Origin: Acorus gramineus
Taxonomy: Eukaryota > Streptophyta > Magnoliopsida > Acorales > Acoraceae
Reading direction: 5' to 3'
NCBI GenBank assembly: GCA_030737835.1
Contig: CM060851.1
Location: 5,777,721 to 5,841,720 of the forward strand
DNA length: 64,000 bases
The translations under genes were made by a program, and so were the position numbers. Positions 23,217 to 34,613 of the stretch are shown piece by piece. The notes under the pieces were generated by a model. It saw only the letters and a list, made by a program, of their open reading frames with translations, was not told where the DNA came from and ran no database searches. The first letter of the stretch is position 1; every line of letters begins with the position of its first letter.

Positions 23217-25095
23217 TGATTTGAATTAGTTTCATTTTGGTCTGATACATGTGAAATGAATTATGGTTATACAGGTGTGGTGGTGGTGGTTATTATTGTT
23301 ATTCCTTTTTATTTTTTCAGTTTGAGGTCTTTGTAACGTTTGTTTAAGAGCGCTGATACGATAGTGTAATATATACTATGCAATCATAGCATATATGATT
23401 TTATTATAGTGTATGACGTAATTTTTTTATCTTGAAAAAAAAATTAATGTATCTCGGAATATATTTCATTTCATAACAACATCTACTCTAATGGAAGAGT
23501 ATATGATTTAAAAAAAAAAATTAGTGTAGCGTACAATTAGGGCTACACAAGTGACTTGATGTATCATTTTTCATGTTTTAATGAGAATAAGCAAAAGTAC
23601 TAGTACGAAGGAAAATTTTGTGCTGTTGTTTTTCACCATTCATTTTTTAATATAGAGATTTTATGTTACTGTTTGGAAGGTTGATTCTTACGTTATTCAC
23701 TGTTATGAATACAATTGCTGATGAGATGGGACTTGATCATGCCTGTATTCTATCTGTCTATGTCAGCATCTAATGAGGGATTGATAGTTTGCATGATTGA
23801 CATGTGAGATTTGAGAATAATTTTAGATTTGATTCTAGATCATAGGTGACATGTGACATTTGATTTAGTGTTTCCACATGCATGGTTTATGATTTTTTTT
23901 TCAATTAAGATGGAAAGATAAATATGTGGAAGAATTAATTTGAAGAACATAACATACAACAATGGTATACATGCTTCAATCTCACTTCTCTAATTAAGTA
24001 TGTACTCATGTAATTTTTGATTTGTGTGTATAGAATACATTCAAATAATTGTGTGTGAGACCCTGTAGTTGGATTCAAGAGATGCAACAGTGGCTAAGGC
24101 AGTGGCAGGGTAGGATTGACTTGCACAAGCTGAATTCAAAAATGGAGGGTGGCGCTCTAGATGGCGGAGAAGTTGAATTATGTAGGCTCAGGAGAATACT
24201 TATTTGACGTCTTTGGATCCTTGTATTAAAGACATAAATTTTTTTTTTTTTGTATAAAAGCCCGGACAGGACGACACAATCCCTACACTACATACTACTA
24301 ATACGGGCCCTGCCCTCTACACATTAAAGCCATTTTTTTCCACCTTCTGTTAGACACATAGATGCCTATGTCAATAACGTTATATAAAGATAAATGCGTG
24401 ATATTTTGATCAATATTAATTAAAGTGAAGTAATTTTAAATTTTTTTTTTTGTCACATATGACACCCTTATTGGTCGGGGGAGTGTCTGTTTGTTTAGAG
24501 ATGGTAGCAAATGATTGAAAATAGTGCACAAGTCAAGGTGGAGTAGAATTTTTTTATTTTTATTTTTATTTTAAAAAGGGCCATATATACACACACACAC
24601 TTGTACTGTCTTTTTTTTCTCTCTCTCTCTCTATATATATCTTGTTATATATTGTGGAGTCTGATGATGTGTGCAGAAGATTGTTGGAGCTACGCAGGGT
24701 CGAACGGGGGTCGAGCTCATATTTTTCATTAGGCTCTAGGGTTTTTATCTTCGGTGTGACCATTGTAAAAACTTCTCATTGATAGTTGATTGATCTTTGG
24801 TGTGATCCGTAGATGTAGGTAAGATTTGTCGAACCACGTAAAATTTTTGTGTCGCTGCTTTGATTTATTTGTTTATTTCTTTTGATTGATTGCATTCCAA
24901 AATTCAAAATCGTAACATATCTCAATATCGTTTCCTTGAGCCCAGATAATATAATGTCCTCCCATATAATTAATGTAAAACTCACAAAACTTTAATTCAT
25001 GTTTATTCTCTCTCTGATGACTTTTCTATATAGTACTCACGCCCAATGTCACAATCTGGCTCCACCACCTAAGTTTTTGGTTTTCGTTTTTCATC
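23217..25095. other. Downstream region of ZIP copy B
   Basis: No gene. It matches 12776-13990 in patches up to about 24590. It includes CA, CT and TA microsatellites near 24593-24645. The segment from about 24590 to 25436, and its continuation after the hAT from 41881 to about 42560, has no match in copy A. Confidence 0.5.
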
Positions 25096-25103
25096 GTTCA
25101 TAT

Positions 25104-25310
25104 TAGGGCGGCAATTTAGGTCGTGTTGAATCTGAATTCGACGGGTTAACTCGATTTTTACATAGGTTGAATTGATCAAATCGGATTCAGGTTGACCAAT
25201 TTGGATTGACTCACAAATCAGATTGGGTCCGGATTGACCTCACTCACAATCCGACTCAACTCGAGCCCGTAAATTAATTTCAATTTACGGCCACCCGAGT
25301 TGCAGCTCTA
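25104..25310. mobile_element. 207-bp hAT-type MITE
   Basis: The ends are TAGGGCGGCAATTTAGGTCG and, inverted, TAGAGCTGCAACTCGGGTGG. A perfect 8-bp target duplication GTTCATAT lies at 25096-25103 and 25311-25318. It has no coding capacity. Confidence 0.8.
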
Positions 25311-25880
25311 GTTCATATGGAATAGTGGGTGTGGGGGATAATATTTATCTATATTTTTATTTCAATTTTGATATACGTGCATAAAACTAAAATTAGTAGA
25401 TTTATTGTCTCATAAAATTAAGACTATTTTTTCAAAATTTTAACTAGGGCTAGTAAACGAGCCGAACAAGCCGAGCTTCGACCTGCTCAGGTTCGGCTCG
25501 GCTCGTTTACAAGCTTAATTTTGTGTTCATGCTCAGCTCGTTGGGCTCGTGCAAAGCTCTGCTGAAGTTCGGCTCGGCTCATGCTTGTTAGAAGCTAAAA
25601 TTATTTTTTTAAAAGCATTTTAGAAGTTAATTTTCACAAATCACAACACTTTGTAGATGTTCAAAATTCCACACTAATAAACAACATATTCAAAATAAAC
25701 AAAAAATAAACAACATATTTAAAATTCATCATCTTGAACAACTCCAACAGTCAACACCAAACATATTAATCAAACAACCTTTCATAATTCAACCACCAAA
25801 CAACCTTTCATAATTCAACCACACTAATAACAGTCCACACTAATAAACAGTCCAGTGAATCCATACTAACAAACAGTCCA

Positions 25881-28800
25881 TGTCACGCCCCAGGGCGGCC
25901 GTCCCCGGGACGCGGCAAGTGTATATAAAATATCAGAATCTACACAGGAGGTCAATAATATATCATACACAAACAACCAGAATGACACACAGACAACAAA
26001 GGAGCTGACATGATATATACACCAAATGCGGAAGCAAAAGACTGAATCTGTAAATAAACATTCTACAGACTCGATACTCAATCATCTGTCCTGTGAGAGC
26101 CAATATACACAAATACAACTGAACATATACAAACACGTGCCAAGCACGGAAATCAAATACATACAGTCAAGAAGGGATGCTGATAACCTCTGGTACTCGC
26201 GGAACGTGGCGCTGCTCCGCTACTGAAGGAATCCCTCGGAAAGCTCCAACTGCTGCTCTGGCTCCAGCTCAGGCTCAGTGGCAACTGGGGAAAAATATGC
26301 GAGGGGTGAGCCACACGCTCAGTGAACAGCACAACCCATGCATCACAGACAATATTTACCACAATTCCATTATTTATCCAGCCTCTAAGACATAACAACA
26401 TAATCCAGTGGTTCGTACCTCGCCGAACCACCACACCCTCACCCTCACCCATCAATGGGTGACATAGGCTATTGGGACTGATAATCATTCAACCACAATC
26501 CAGTGGGTCGCTCATCGCCAACCCACTACACCCTCACCCTCACCCTACCACGGGTGACATAGGATTTTCGGACTGACTAGGCTGTTGGTCACCCTTAGTC
26601 CACCGGTAGTCTCTCCTCCACTCCGTAGGCCGCTTGGTCTCCACCCACAACTTCAGCACAGTCCGTCACAATCATCGGGAGGCGCCTACTGATGTGGGTC
26701 CTCCGAAGGACGGCCTTTCTAATGCTGGGACAGTCTCTACCGGATCCAATGAAGGAAAACTTAACAGCCTATCCATACGCATATGATCCACTCGGATCCG
26801 CAAACAACACATCTCTACAACTCTAATGTCATGAATTCCTCAGAATTCCTCCAGGGCGCATAACCACGATGCGGGGAACATGCACAATAATTAGCAAGGG
26901 TGAAATATCATTGGGGGAAAGAAACTCGGGAGGGCGGCGTGAGTTCCCGATATAGGATACCCCGACAACCAAACAAGGAACACGGAGTACCCTAACCCGG
27001 GTTTCACCGCTGTCCTCGCAAGGCCCCTCCCCTATAATATTCACTAATATGCTAATATTCATAACAGTTATAATACATTACTTATAATATTAATGGGACT
27101 AGAAACCTTGGGAGGGCAGCATGAGGTCCCGATACAGGACATCCCGACAACCAAACAAGGAACACGGAGTACCCTAACACGGGTCTCAATGTTGACCTCG
27201 CAAGGCTCCTCCCTATAATATTATCTAAGGCATGCGAATTAACATACACTAGCTTTTAATTTAATAAACAAACTAGTAGGACGCATGCACAGGCCGAGGT
27301 TTCCTATCATGAAAACAGGGGGGCATGGTGCATGGCTCTTACACCTATCCTAAGGGTGCAAGTCCCTAATATGCAAAGACTAGGGTAGCATGCATTCTAC
27401 ATTTAAATCATGCAAGCATGGATTACATATTATTGCAGGTTAATATACATCCATGGCGCCCCAGAAGAGGTCGGTATACGCCCAAATGCGTATAACGCCT
27501 CTCTACTGGGTTGGATTGTCCCACTCACCGAAGTCCGGGTCGTAGCGCGACCGTCCGTCTAGATCTGCAAGACAAACATTTATACGGTGAGTAAAATACA
27601 TAAATACATCAAAAATACTCTAAAATACTCAACACTCGGACAAACGTACATACGGCCCGTACGCACGCGTATCCGAGCATCCCGACTCACTCCCGAACCC
27701 ACCGGGCAGCCGCACACACGGCCACCCGCCTCGGGCGCACAGCCGAGCCTCGGCCCGCGCGCCAAGGCGCACTGCCGAGCCCAGCCCGCACACCCGGACA
27801 CCACCGGCGCACTGTCGCACGCCTGCCCGCGCGCCCCGACGCACTGCCGCACGCACGCTCGCTCGCGCCCACGCGCACCGCGCGTCCAGCCCAGCGCGCC
27901 CCCGCGCGCACTGCACGCACGCCCCAGCACGCGCACGCACTGGTCCCCAGCACGCGCACGCACTAGTCCCCAGCACCGCGCCCAGGCGCCCTGCCCAGCA
28001 CCCAGGCACAGTGCCTAGGTGCCCTGCCCGCGCGCGCGCACGCTCGCGCGCACGCCCGCGCGCACTCCCGCGCACACCCTTGCTCGCGCCAGCACCCGCG
28101 CGCACCCGCGCGACCACTCCGCGCGCACGCACCCGCGCGCGACTGCGCGCGTGACTGCGCCCGTCAGCGCCCAGCGCCCAGCGCCCAGCACCCAGCGCCC
28201 AGCGCCACCCGCGCGCACGCCCGCGCGCCCCTGCCAGCTGCTGCGCCTGTGCTGCCTGTGCTGCTGCCTGCTGCCCGGGACTGCTAGCCTGCCAGCCCGA
28301 GCTCCCCTACCACCCACCTCCGGCCACCCCAAGGCCTCCGACCACCTCCCACAGCCCTCCGACGGGCACCCACCGCCGCTGACCACCACCCAACCTCAAA
28401 TCCACCCTCCTAGCATACATCTATGCAAGAAAAGAGAGGAAAAGTGGCTTACTGAGGGGAAGAAGGGAAGTCCGGTTGCTCTCCGCGCACCGAAACCTCT
28501 CCCAAAGGGCCTCCAACGCTCGGATCTACTCCCACCTCCGAAATGGGCCAAAACAGAGGAGAAGAGAGGGGGACGGAGGGGCTAATCTCGCCGGAATCGG
28601 GATTTGAAAGCACCGGGGTGTAGATCGGGACCCGATCTACACTTCCTATGCTTTAGGTTTTTAGGTTTGAGGGGTCTAGGGGGCTCAAAAGTGAGAAAAG
28701 GAGAGAGGGGAGAGAGAAAATCAAGTTGGTAGGGATGATGAATAGTGATTTCGAAATTAGATCCCACCTTTATATAGCGAGCGACTTAAAAACCCAGATA

Positions 28801-29039
28801 CGCCGCGAAACTGTGAAATTTTGAAAACATTACCGGAATTCGATGAAATTTTCGTGAGAGGCCTAAAATGGCACCAGGACACCAAATATGCAGTTAGATT
28901 TCCAATCGGAGTCCTCTAGCTCAGGACGATAGCTAACAGTCCAAAAATTAGCGGTACCGATCGAAAACTGAAAAAAAATGAAAAACTGCCAGAACGCTCC
29001 AACGGTTACCAGCAGGTTAAAAGTGACACAAATATAACA
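25881..29039 (-). mobile_element. Solo-LTR-like element nested in the hAT
   Basis: It starts TGTCACGCCCCAGGGCGG and ends AAATATAACA (TG...CA) with a perfect 5-bp duplication GTCCA at 25876-25880 and 29040-29044. No gag-pol frame is present in 3159 bases, so it is best read as a solo LTR or a non-autonomous LTR element. On the minus strand GCTATATAAAGG near 28775-28786 is a plausible TATA box, hence the orientation given. It contains two diverged internal tandem blocks (about 26400-26580, and 26910-27030 repeated at 27105-27215) and a very GC-rich stretch at 27650-28330. Long frames there are composition artefacts. Confidence 0.82.
27650..28330. repeat. GC-rich low-complexity tract inside the LTR
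   Basis: The sequence is dominated by GCGCGCACGCC and CCCAGCGCCCAG short repeats, in sharp contrast to the AT-rich surroundings. It opens long reading frames on both strands with Ala/Arg/Pro/Gly-only products. These have no family resemblance and are not called as genes. Confidence 0.85.
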
Positions 29040-29611
29040 GTCCACACTAATAAAAAAACATATTTAATAATGGATAACAGTCCATACTAATAGATAACAG
29101 TCCACACTAATAAACAGTCCACACAGACCACACTAATAAACAGTCCAGTGAGTCTAAACTTACAAATAGTCTACACTAATAAACAAACATAATAGATAAC
29201 AGTCCACACAGACCACACTAATAAACAGGCCAGTGAGTCCAAACTAACAAATAGTCCACACTAATAAACAAATATAATAGGTAACAGTCCACACTAATAG
29301 ATAACAGTCCACACAGACCACACTAATAAACAATCCAGTGAGTCCAAACCACCTTGAACACCTCCGATCAACACCCTATAGATTACTGCAATCAACAAAA
29401 AAATAAAATAGCAAAAGATGCATAAGTTCCAACAATGGATTGATCTTTGACACAATGGATTCACACAGACAAACAAAATGCCAAAGATTTAAAATAAAAA
29501 TGAGATTTACCTTCGTAGTAGTCTCTCCACCTTCAATGACAACTTGCATGAATTCTTCCTCGGTCTGTACATATAACATACAAGATAAATGAGATACATA
29601 TTATGTAATCA
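29040..29611. other. hAT 3' region with short repeats
   Basis: Several copies of CAGTCCACACTAATAAACAG and CAGTGAGTCCAAACTAACAA, interspersed over 29040-29345. This continues the repeat seen at 25800-25880 before the LTR insertion and confirms that the LTR split one array. It probably forms the 3'-subterminal region of the hAT. Confidence 0.6.
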
Positions 29612-31462
29612 CTACGTTAATAGAAGAAATGTAGAATATATAATTATACTTACATTTGATGACTCAACAAGACCAAAATCAGTACGTAACCAATCTCCAA
29701 CACAAATTAAATCTTCGACTGTCTCGGGCTTCAATGAACTGCGGTACTGATCAAGAACTCGTCCTCCTGCACTAAAAGCAGGCTCAGAAGCAACAATAGT
29801 AGCGGGAACGGAGAGTATGTCACAAGCCATTTTTGATAAGTTACGAAACTTGAGTGTATTTGCTTTCCACCAAACTAAAGCATCAAACTCATTATTCACA
29901 TCATCTTCAGGCAAGTAAATCCCTTCTTCCAGATAAACATCCAACTTTGACTTCATTGGTTGAACAACATCTAACTGCTTGGCCCATAAATCAAATTCAT
30001 TTATGCTCTTAGTTTTCCCCTTAGCAAAGGGAGGAACACTAGGGATATTGCCACTACTTGATGCCACATCTTTTGATGCATAATCCTTGTACAGTTCATG
30101 TAAGTGATGACGCACAAGATCAATTTGCACCCTTGCTTCAGATGTAGAATATATTTTGGGAAAACAAAACTCAATAAACATCATTTTATATCGAGGGTCT
30201 AACACTACAGCAATTGCCATCAATAGATTGCACTCCCCCCAATACTTGTCAAATTTTTCATTCATCTTCTTAGTCATTCGAATCATGTAATCTCTAGTAT
30301 TCAAACACACTACATTCAATATTTCCTTTATTTTCCTAATCTCAGCAAGAAACAAATTTGAAGTAGGATAAGAACATCCTGAAAAAGCATTTGTTGATTC
30401 ATTAAAAATCTCTAAAAACTTGCACACCTCCTCAGAGCGTGACCAATCCTCATCAGATGGCAACCATTTGTAGTTAGGATCCCTTTCTTTTTACCTTGGA
30501 AACACCTGTTTGAACTCAATGGCAGACTCTAACATTGCATATGTTGAGTTCCACCTAGTAGGTACATCTAGGATTAAGCGCTTAGAAGTAGGCAATTGCA
30601 ATTGTTTCACAATTTCCATAAACTTGTGAAGCTATGATGGAGACATTTTTATATACTTGACACTCTCACGCACATTTTCTATTACATCCCGTATTTCACT
30701 CAACCCATCTTGCACCATTAGATTTAAAACATGTGCACAACAACGGACATGAAAAATTTTTCCACCAAAGAAAAGGCTTTCTTTCACTGAAAAATAATCT
30801 TTCAAGTTTCTAACAGCCACATCATTTGCAGATGCATTATCTAAAGTGATAGTGGACACCTTGTTCTCAATCCCCCAATCAATTAGACACTTAAAGATGC
30901 TATCAGCAATGGCTACACCAGTGTGTGGAGGTGGTAAACAATAAAAACTTAAAATTCTTTTCTGCAACGTCCAGTCTGAATCTAAATAATGTCCAGTCAA
31001 GCACATGTATCCAATGGTTTGATTTGATGTCCATAAATCAGCAGTCAAACTAAATCTGTCAATGCTAGAAAATGCAACTTTCAACTTTTCTTTTTCAATG
31101 GCAAAAACTTTCATTACATCATTCTTCACAGATTGATGCTTCAATGACTCACATCTTGGGTTAAGTGTTTTGAGAAGCAGTATAAAAAGCTCATGTTCAA
31201 CCATTCTAAATGGATACTCATGCACAATAATCATCTTAGTAAGAATATCTCTTACCTTGTCCTTATCATACTTGTAGTTTGTTAACCCCCCTCCGCCATG
31301 AATTGCATCTACCAACCCTTCCCAAGCCAACAATTTCTGCTTCTTGCTGCCTTGATCCGAGATACTGGCTAGACGAACTGTGCAAACCTTCAAGTTACAT
31401 ACATAGGAGTATGCTAAACATGAAGTAAGGTACAAACGATAATGAGTTTCGAAACTCTCCAA
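29612..31462 (-). pseudogene. hAT transposase (RICESLEEPER/DAYSLEEPER type), two nonsense codons
   Basis: One minus-strand frame runs from 31462 to 29612, broken by a TAG at about 30632-30634 and a TAA at about 30491; the parts before and after are in the same frame and collinear with plant hAT transposases. Seen in order: LTADLWTSNQT (first acidic site), STITLDNASAND (second), RCCAHVLNLMVQDGL, VPTRWNSTYAMLESA, a DUF4413-like segment with AVVLDPRYKM, VWWKAN and the C-terminal dimerisation region with SEPAFSAGGRVLDQYRSSL. No N-terminal BED zinc finger was found; the 5' exon may lie at 31850-32100, or may have been lost where the CACTA inserted. The gene would have mobilised the surrounding element but is now probably inactive. 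Confidence 0.9.
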
Positions 31463-31991
31463 TGCACAATTCAGTTCCTATCATTCCACAATTCAGTACA
31501 AATGATAATGAGATAAACATATACACACAACATTTATGTCTCTGCCCTGGACTAAAATTCAAAGCCATGACCCTATAATACTAAGCTACTAGTGAATCAA
31601 AATATCTAGCTAATGATACAAAATGCAGGTAGTGATAATTGATAAAAAGGGGATCAAATAACCATAACATGTTATAGGGGATCAAATAATATGTGCCCAT
31701 ATTAGATGCATTCACATTGTATAAATAAAAAATTTGAGCACTGTGTTTAAAAAAACCTTAAATCAACAAAGCTACAACAATGGAATCTAGTAAAAAAAAA
31801 AAAACCCTAGATCTACAAAATAAATCATCATGGAGGGACTATGACGAACCTTACCAGGTTGATCGCGGCATCGGGGAGTTCGTGGGCTGCGGTGGTCGGG
31901 GAAGGCGAGAGGCGTGCGCGGGGAGGGCGAGCGACGTCGGGGTTGCCGAGAGATTACGCCGAGAGAGAGAGAGAGAGAGATCGCCGAGACG

Positions 31992-32031
<40 letters not shown>

Positions 32032-32219
32032 CAAGACGCCGAGTGATTCGCGAGAGAGGGATCGGCAGAGATGGGTCGCTGGTCGGCTAGGGTTTCCATT
32101 GATGAGAGATTGAGATTTGAGAGTCGAGAGACTTGAGAGGCTGAGACTTTGAGAGTCGGGTAGTCGGGTAGTCGGGCTGCGCAGTCGGGTGGTCAGGTTG
32201 GGTGGGCCTGGGCATTCGA
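31463..32219. other. hAT 5' region with GA microsatellite
   Basis: This lies upstream (minus strand) of the transposase. It contains GA repeats at about 31964-32030 that create Arg/Glu or Ser/Leu frames on each strand; these are not genes. A minus-strand CTG|GTAAGG donor-like motif near 31851 could end a leader or first exon of the transposase. Confidence 0.4.
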
Positions 32220-32239
32220 CACTACAAGAAATGAGGGTT

Positions 32240-32560
32240 TTAGCGACGATTATTACCGACGGCCTTACAAAAACCGTCGCTAATATGAATGAAAAAGACG
32301 GATCGCGTATCTACGCGGAGAATTACCGACGGTCAAAGAGTGACCGTCGGTAAATCCCTCTTAGAAAAACAACGCCCGCAGGAATCCGGTATTAGCGACG
32401 GCCTACGACCGTCGCTAATATAGTTATAGCGACGGCCATATTATGGCCGTCGGTAAATCCCTCTTAGAATAACCACGACTGCATTCCGTCAGTATTAGCG
32501 ACGGTCAGGAACGTCGCTAATAAATTTATAGCGACGGCCATATCTTGGCCGTCGCTGATA
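32240..32560. repeat. Left CACTA subterminal repeats
   Basis: Repeated ATTAGCGACGG, GACCGTCGCTAAT and GACCGTCGGTAAATCCCTC units in both orientations form small hairpins. The same unit occurs near the right end at 41338-41660. In characterised CACTA elements such repeats bind TNPA; here that is inferred. Confidence 0.85.
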
Positions 32561-32639
32561 GTCTGGACTAACAAACCACTTCCCACGAAATTTTTTTTTT
32601 TTTTACACAAACCTAAGCCGATTTTTAGATTTTCGCCCC

Positions 32640-33045
32640 GACCCCTACCTCGCCCGATCCGCCGCCGCCTCGCCCCCCTCTGCCTCCGCCTCGTCCGATC
32701 CGCCACCGCCTCGCCCCCCTCTGCCTCCGCCTCGGCCGATCCGCCACCGCCTCGCCCCCCTCTGCCTCCGCCTCGTCCGATCCGCCTCTGCCGCCGCCCC
32801 ATCCGATCCGCCACCGCCTCGCCCGCCTCTGCCTCCGCCTCGTCCGATCCGCCTCTGCCGCCGCCAAACCTCAGATCCGCCACTGCCTCTGCCGCCCGAT
32901 CTGCATCTGCCGCCTCGGCCGATCCGCCACCGCCTCGCCCGCCTCTGCCTCCGCCTCGCCCGCCTCTGCCTCCGCCTCGTCCGATCCGCCTCTGCCGCCG
33001 CCAAACCTCAGATCCGCCACTGCCTCTGCCACCCGATCTGCATCT
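32640..33045. repeat. CT/CCG-rich minisatellite in the CACTA
   Basis: About ten imperfect copies of a roughly 40-bp unit containing CGATCCGCCACCGCCTCG and CTCTGCCTCCGCCTCG. Gly/Arg-rich frames on the minus strand over this tract are artefacts of the repeat. Confidence 0.85.
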
Positions 33046-34613
33046 GGTAATGAGAATCTCAGGAATTGCTAGTTGGGTACAAATGTTATCCACCTGTTGA
33101 TTATCAAATTTAATTGAAGTTTGAATGGTTTGATTGTAGAAAGTTAACCAATTAATGGGTCATGTCAATTGGTTTGTAATATGCTAGTTTTAGTAATCCA
33201 TCTAAACTATGTCAATTTGCATTTCGATTTCAAATGGTTATCTTAACTCCTTAACACTTGCATGCAAAGATAAACTGGAATCAATGTCAATTCCATTCCT
33301 ACTGGAAAATATATGCAAGTCTATAGCACAGGAAGAAACTGAATTGAAATTTTAATGCAAAAATCTACCAAGTTATAGGCCCAGGAAAATCTACCCAAAT
33401 TCTAACTATAGAGTAAGTTTTGAACCAACTTATTTGATGAAAGATTTGGATAGAAAATGGTCCACAAAAGTTTATCAATACTCATACATGGAATATATAC
33501 TATTTTGTTTTAATGATATATCCATCTTACTTTCTGTGACCATATTCAATTGTTAGGCATTTTGTTGGCTTGAAAATGTGTTTATGAGGATTCTTGCTTG
33601 TTGTATTTGTTCAGGAGGAAGTTTCAAACAGTGAAGGCATCGACACGGGTTGATAAATACTCTAAAAGTGACATTCAAGTGATATTGACTTTAGACTGGT
33701 GAGGGAATCCACATTCTTTATTATATAGCTGCCCTATGTTGCCTTCAATATACTTGTGCTTATTTTCTTTGAATCAATTATATTTTTATGTATGACTGAC
33801 ATTGTTAAAGCTAAATGCTCATATTTCAACCATTTGGAATTTATCTCATATTCTATTAGTAAAATATGGTGATTGTGATATAAAAGGAACTTATAAAAAG
33901 TACAAAAATGTAGAGTCATAGTTTGTTATTTATAATCCATAGTTTTATATTGGAGTGACTTTTTTTATGCTTGAAATGGGAGGATACAAATCAATGCAAT
34001 GTTCTTGCTTACACAAAAAAGGAAGAAATGGACAAAAAGAGTATAAGTAAAATTGATTATTTTTAATTAGGGTTTATTAGATCTAGCTGATGTTTGTCTA
34101 TAACTTTGAATAATATATTGTATTCTGAGAGTTATGTTAATGTAACTTTTATTTGCTAACATCTGCCCCCTGCTATGTTCTATAAAAAATATGTGTTTTA
34201 TTTGAATTAGTTGGTTTGGTATTTTACTTTATTTCAATGGATATAAGTTGGATTCAAAAGCCAAGAAACCTTTTAATATCTCAGCCTATTATTACATGTT
34301 TTAAGAGAATTGAATGAATATAGAGTCATCCATGGAGTTGTTGAATTCACATTATGTGTCACTTTTCCTGATTTTTTAAGTTGTATTGATACTAAGCTGA
34401 TCAAACCAAACAATACACAACAAACCTTTATTTGGTGTAATATCCCTGCCTTCACATGTCCAACGATAGCTATTGATAAAAAAAACAAGAAAAAGATTAA
34501 ATCTCATCTATAGAGATGTGTAGGATATGAGATGGCATTTTGAATTCTCTTATTCCATTGCGATAACTATTATTTTTTTTAATTATTTACAGTAATTTTC
34601 AGGATTTGTTTCA
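33046..34613. other. CACTA internal region before TNP2
   Basis: AT-rich and probably the 5' leader/intron of TNP2 (an acceptor-like TTTTCAG lies just before the ATG). Near 34233-34275 it carries a decayed second copy of the TNP2 start (ATGGATATAAGTTGGATTC versus ATGGATAAAAGTTGGATGC at 34614). No other coding signal. Confidence 0.5.

Noticed and set aside
24590..24650. CRISPR-like or satellite array
   Set aside because: Only simple CA/CT/TA microsatellites; no repeat-spacer structure anywhere in the window.
27580..28585. Long overlapping reading frames on both strands (up to 188 codons)
   Set aside because: They arise from a GC-rich low-complexity tract inside an LTR; products are Ala/Arg/Pro/Gly only with no domain.
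31780..32113. Arg/Glu-rich and Ser/Leu-rich frames
   Set aside because: They are translations of a GA microsatellite in the hAT 5' region.
32464..33093. Gly/Arg-rich 209-codon minus-strand frame
   Set aside because: It is produced by a ~40-bp minisatellite within the CACTA element; there is no family signature.
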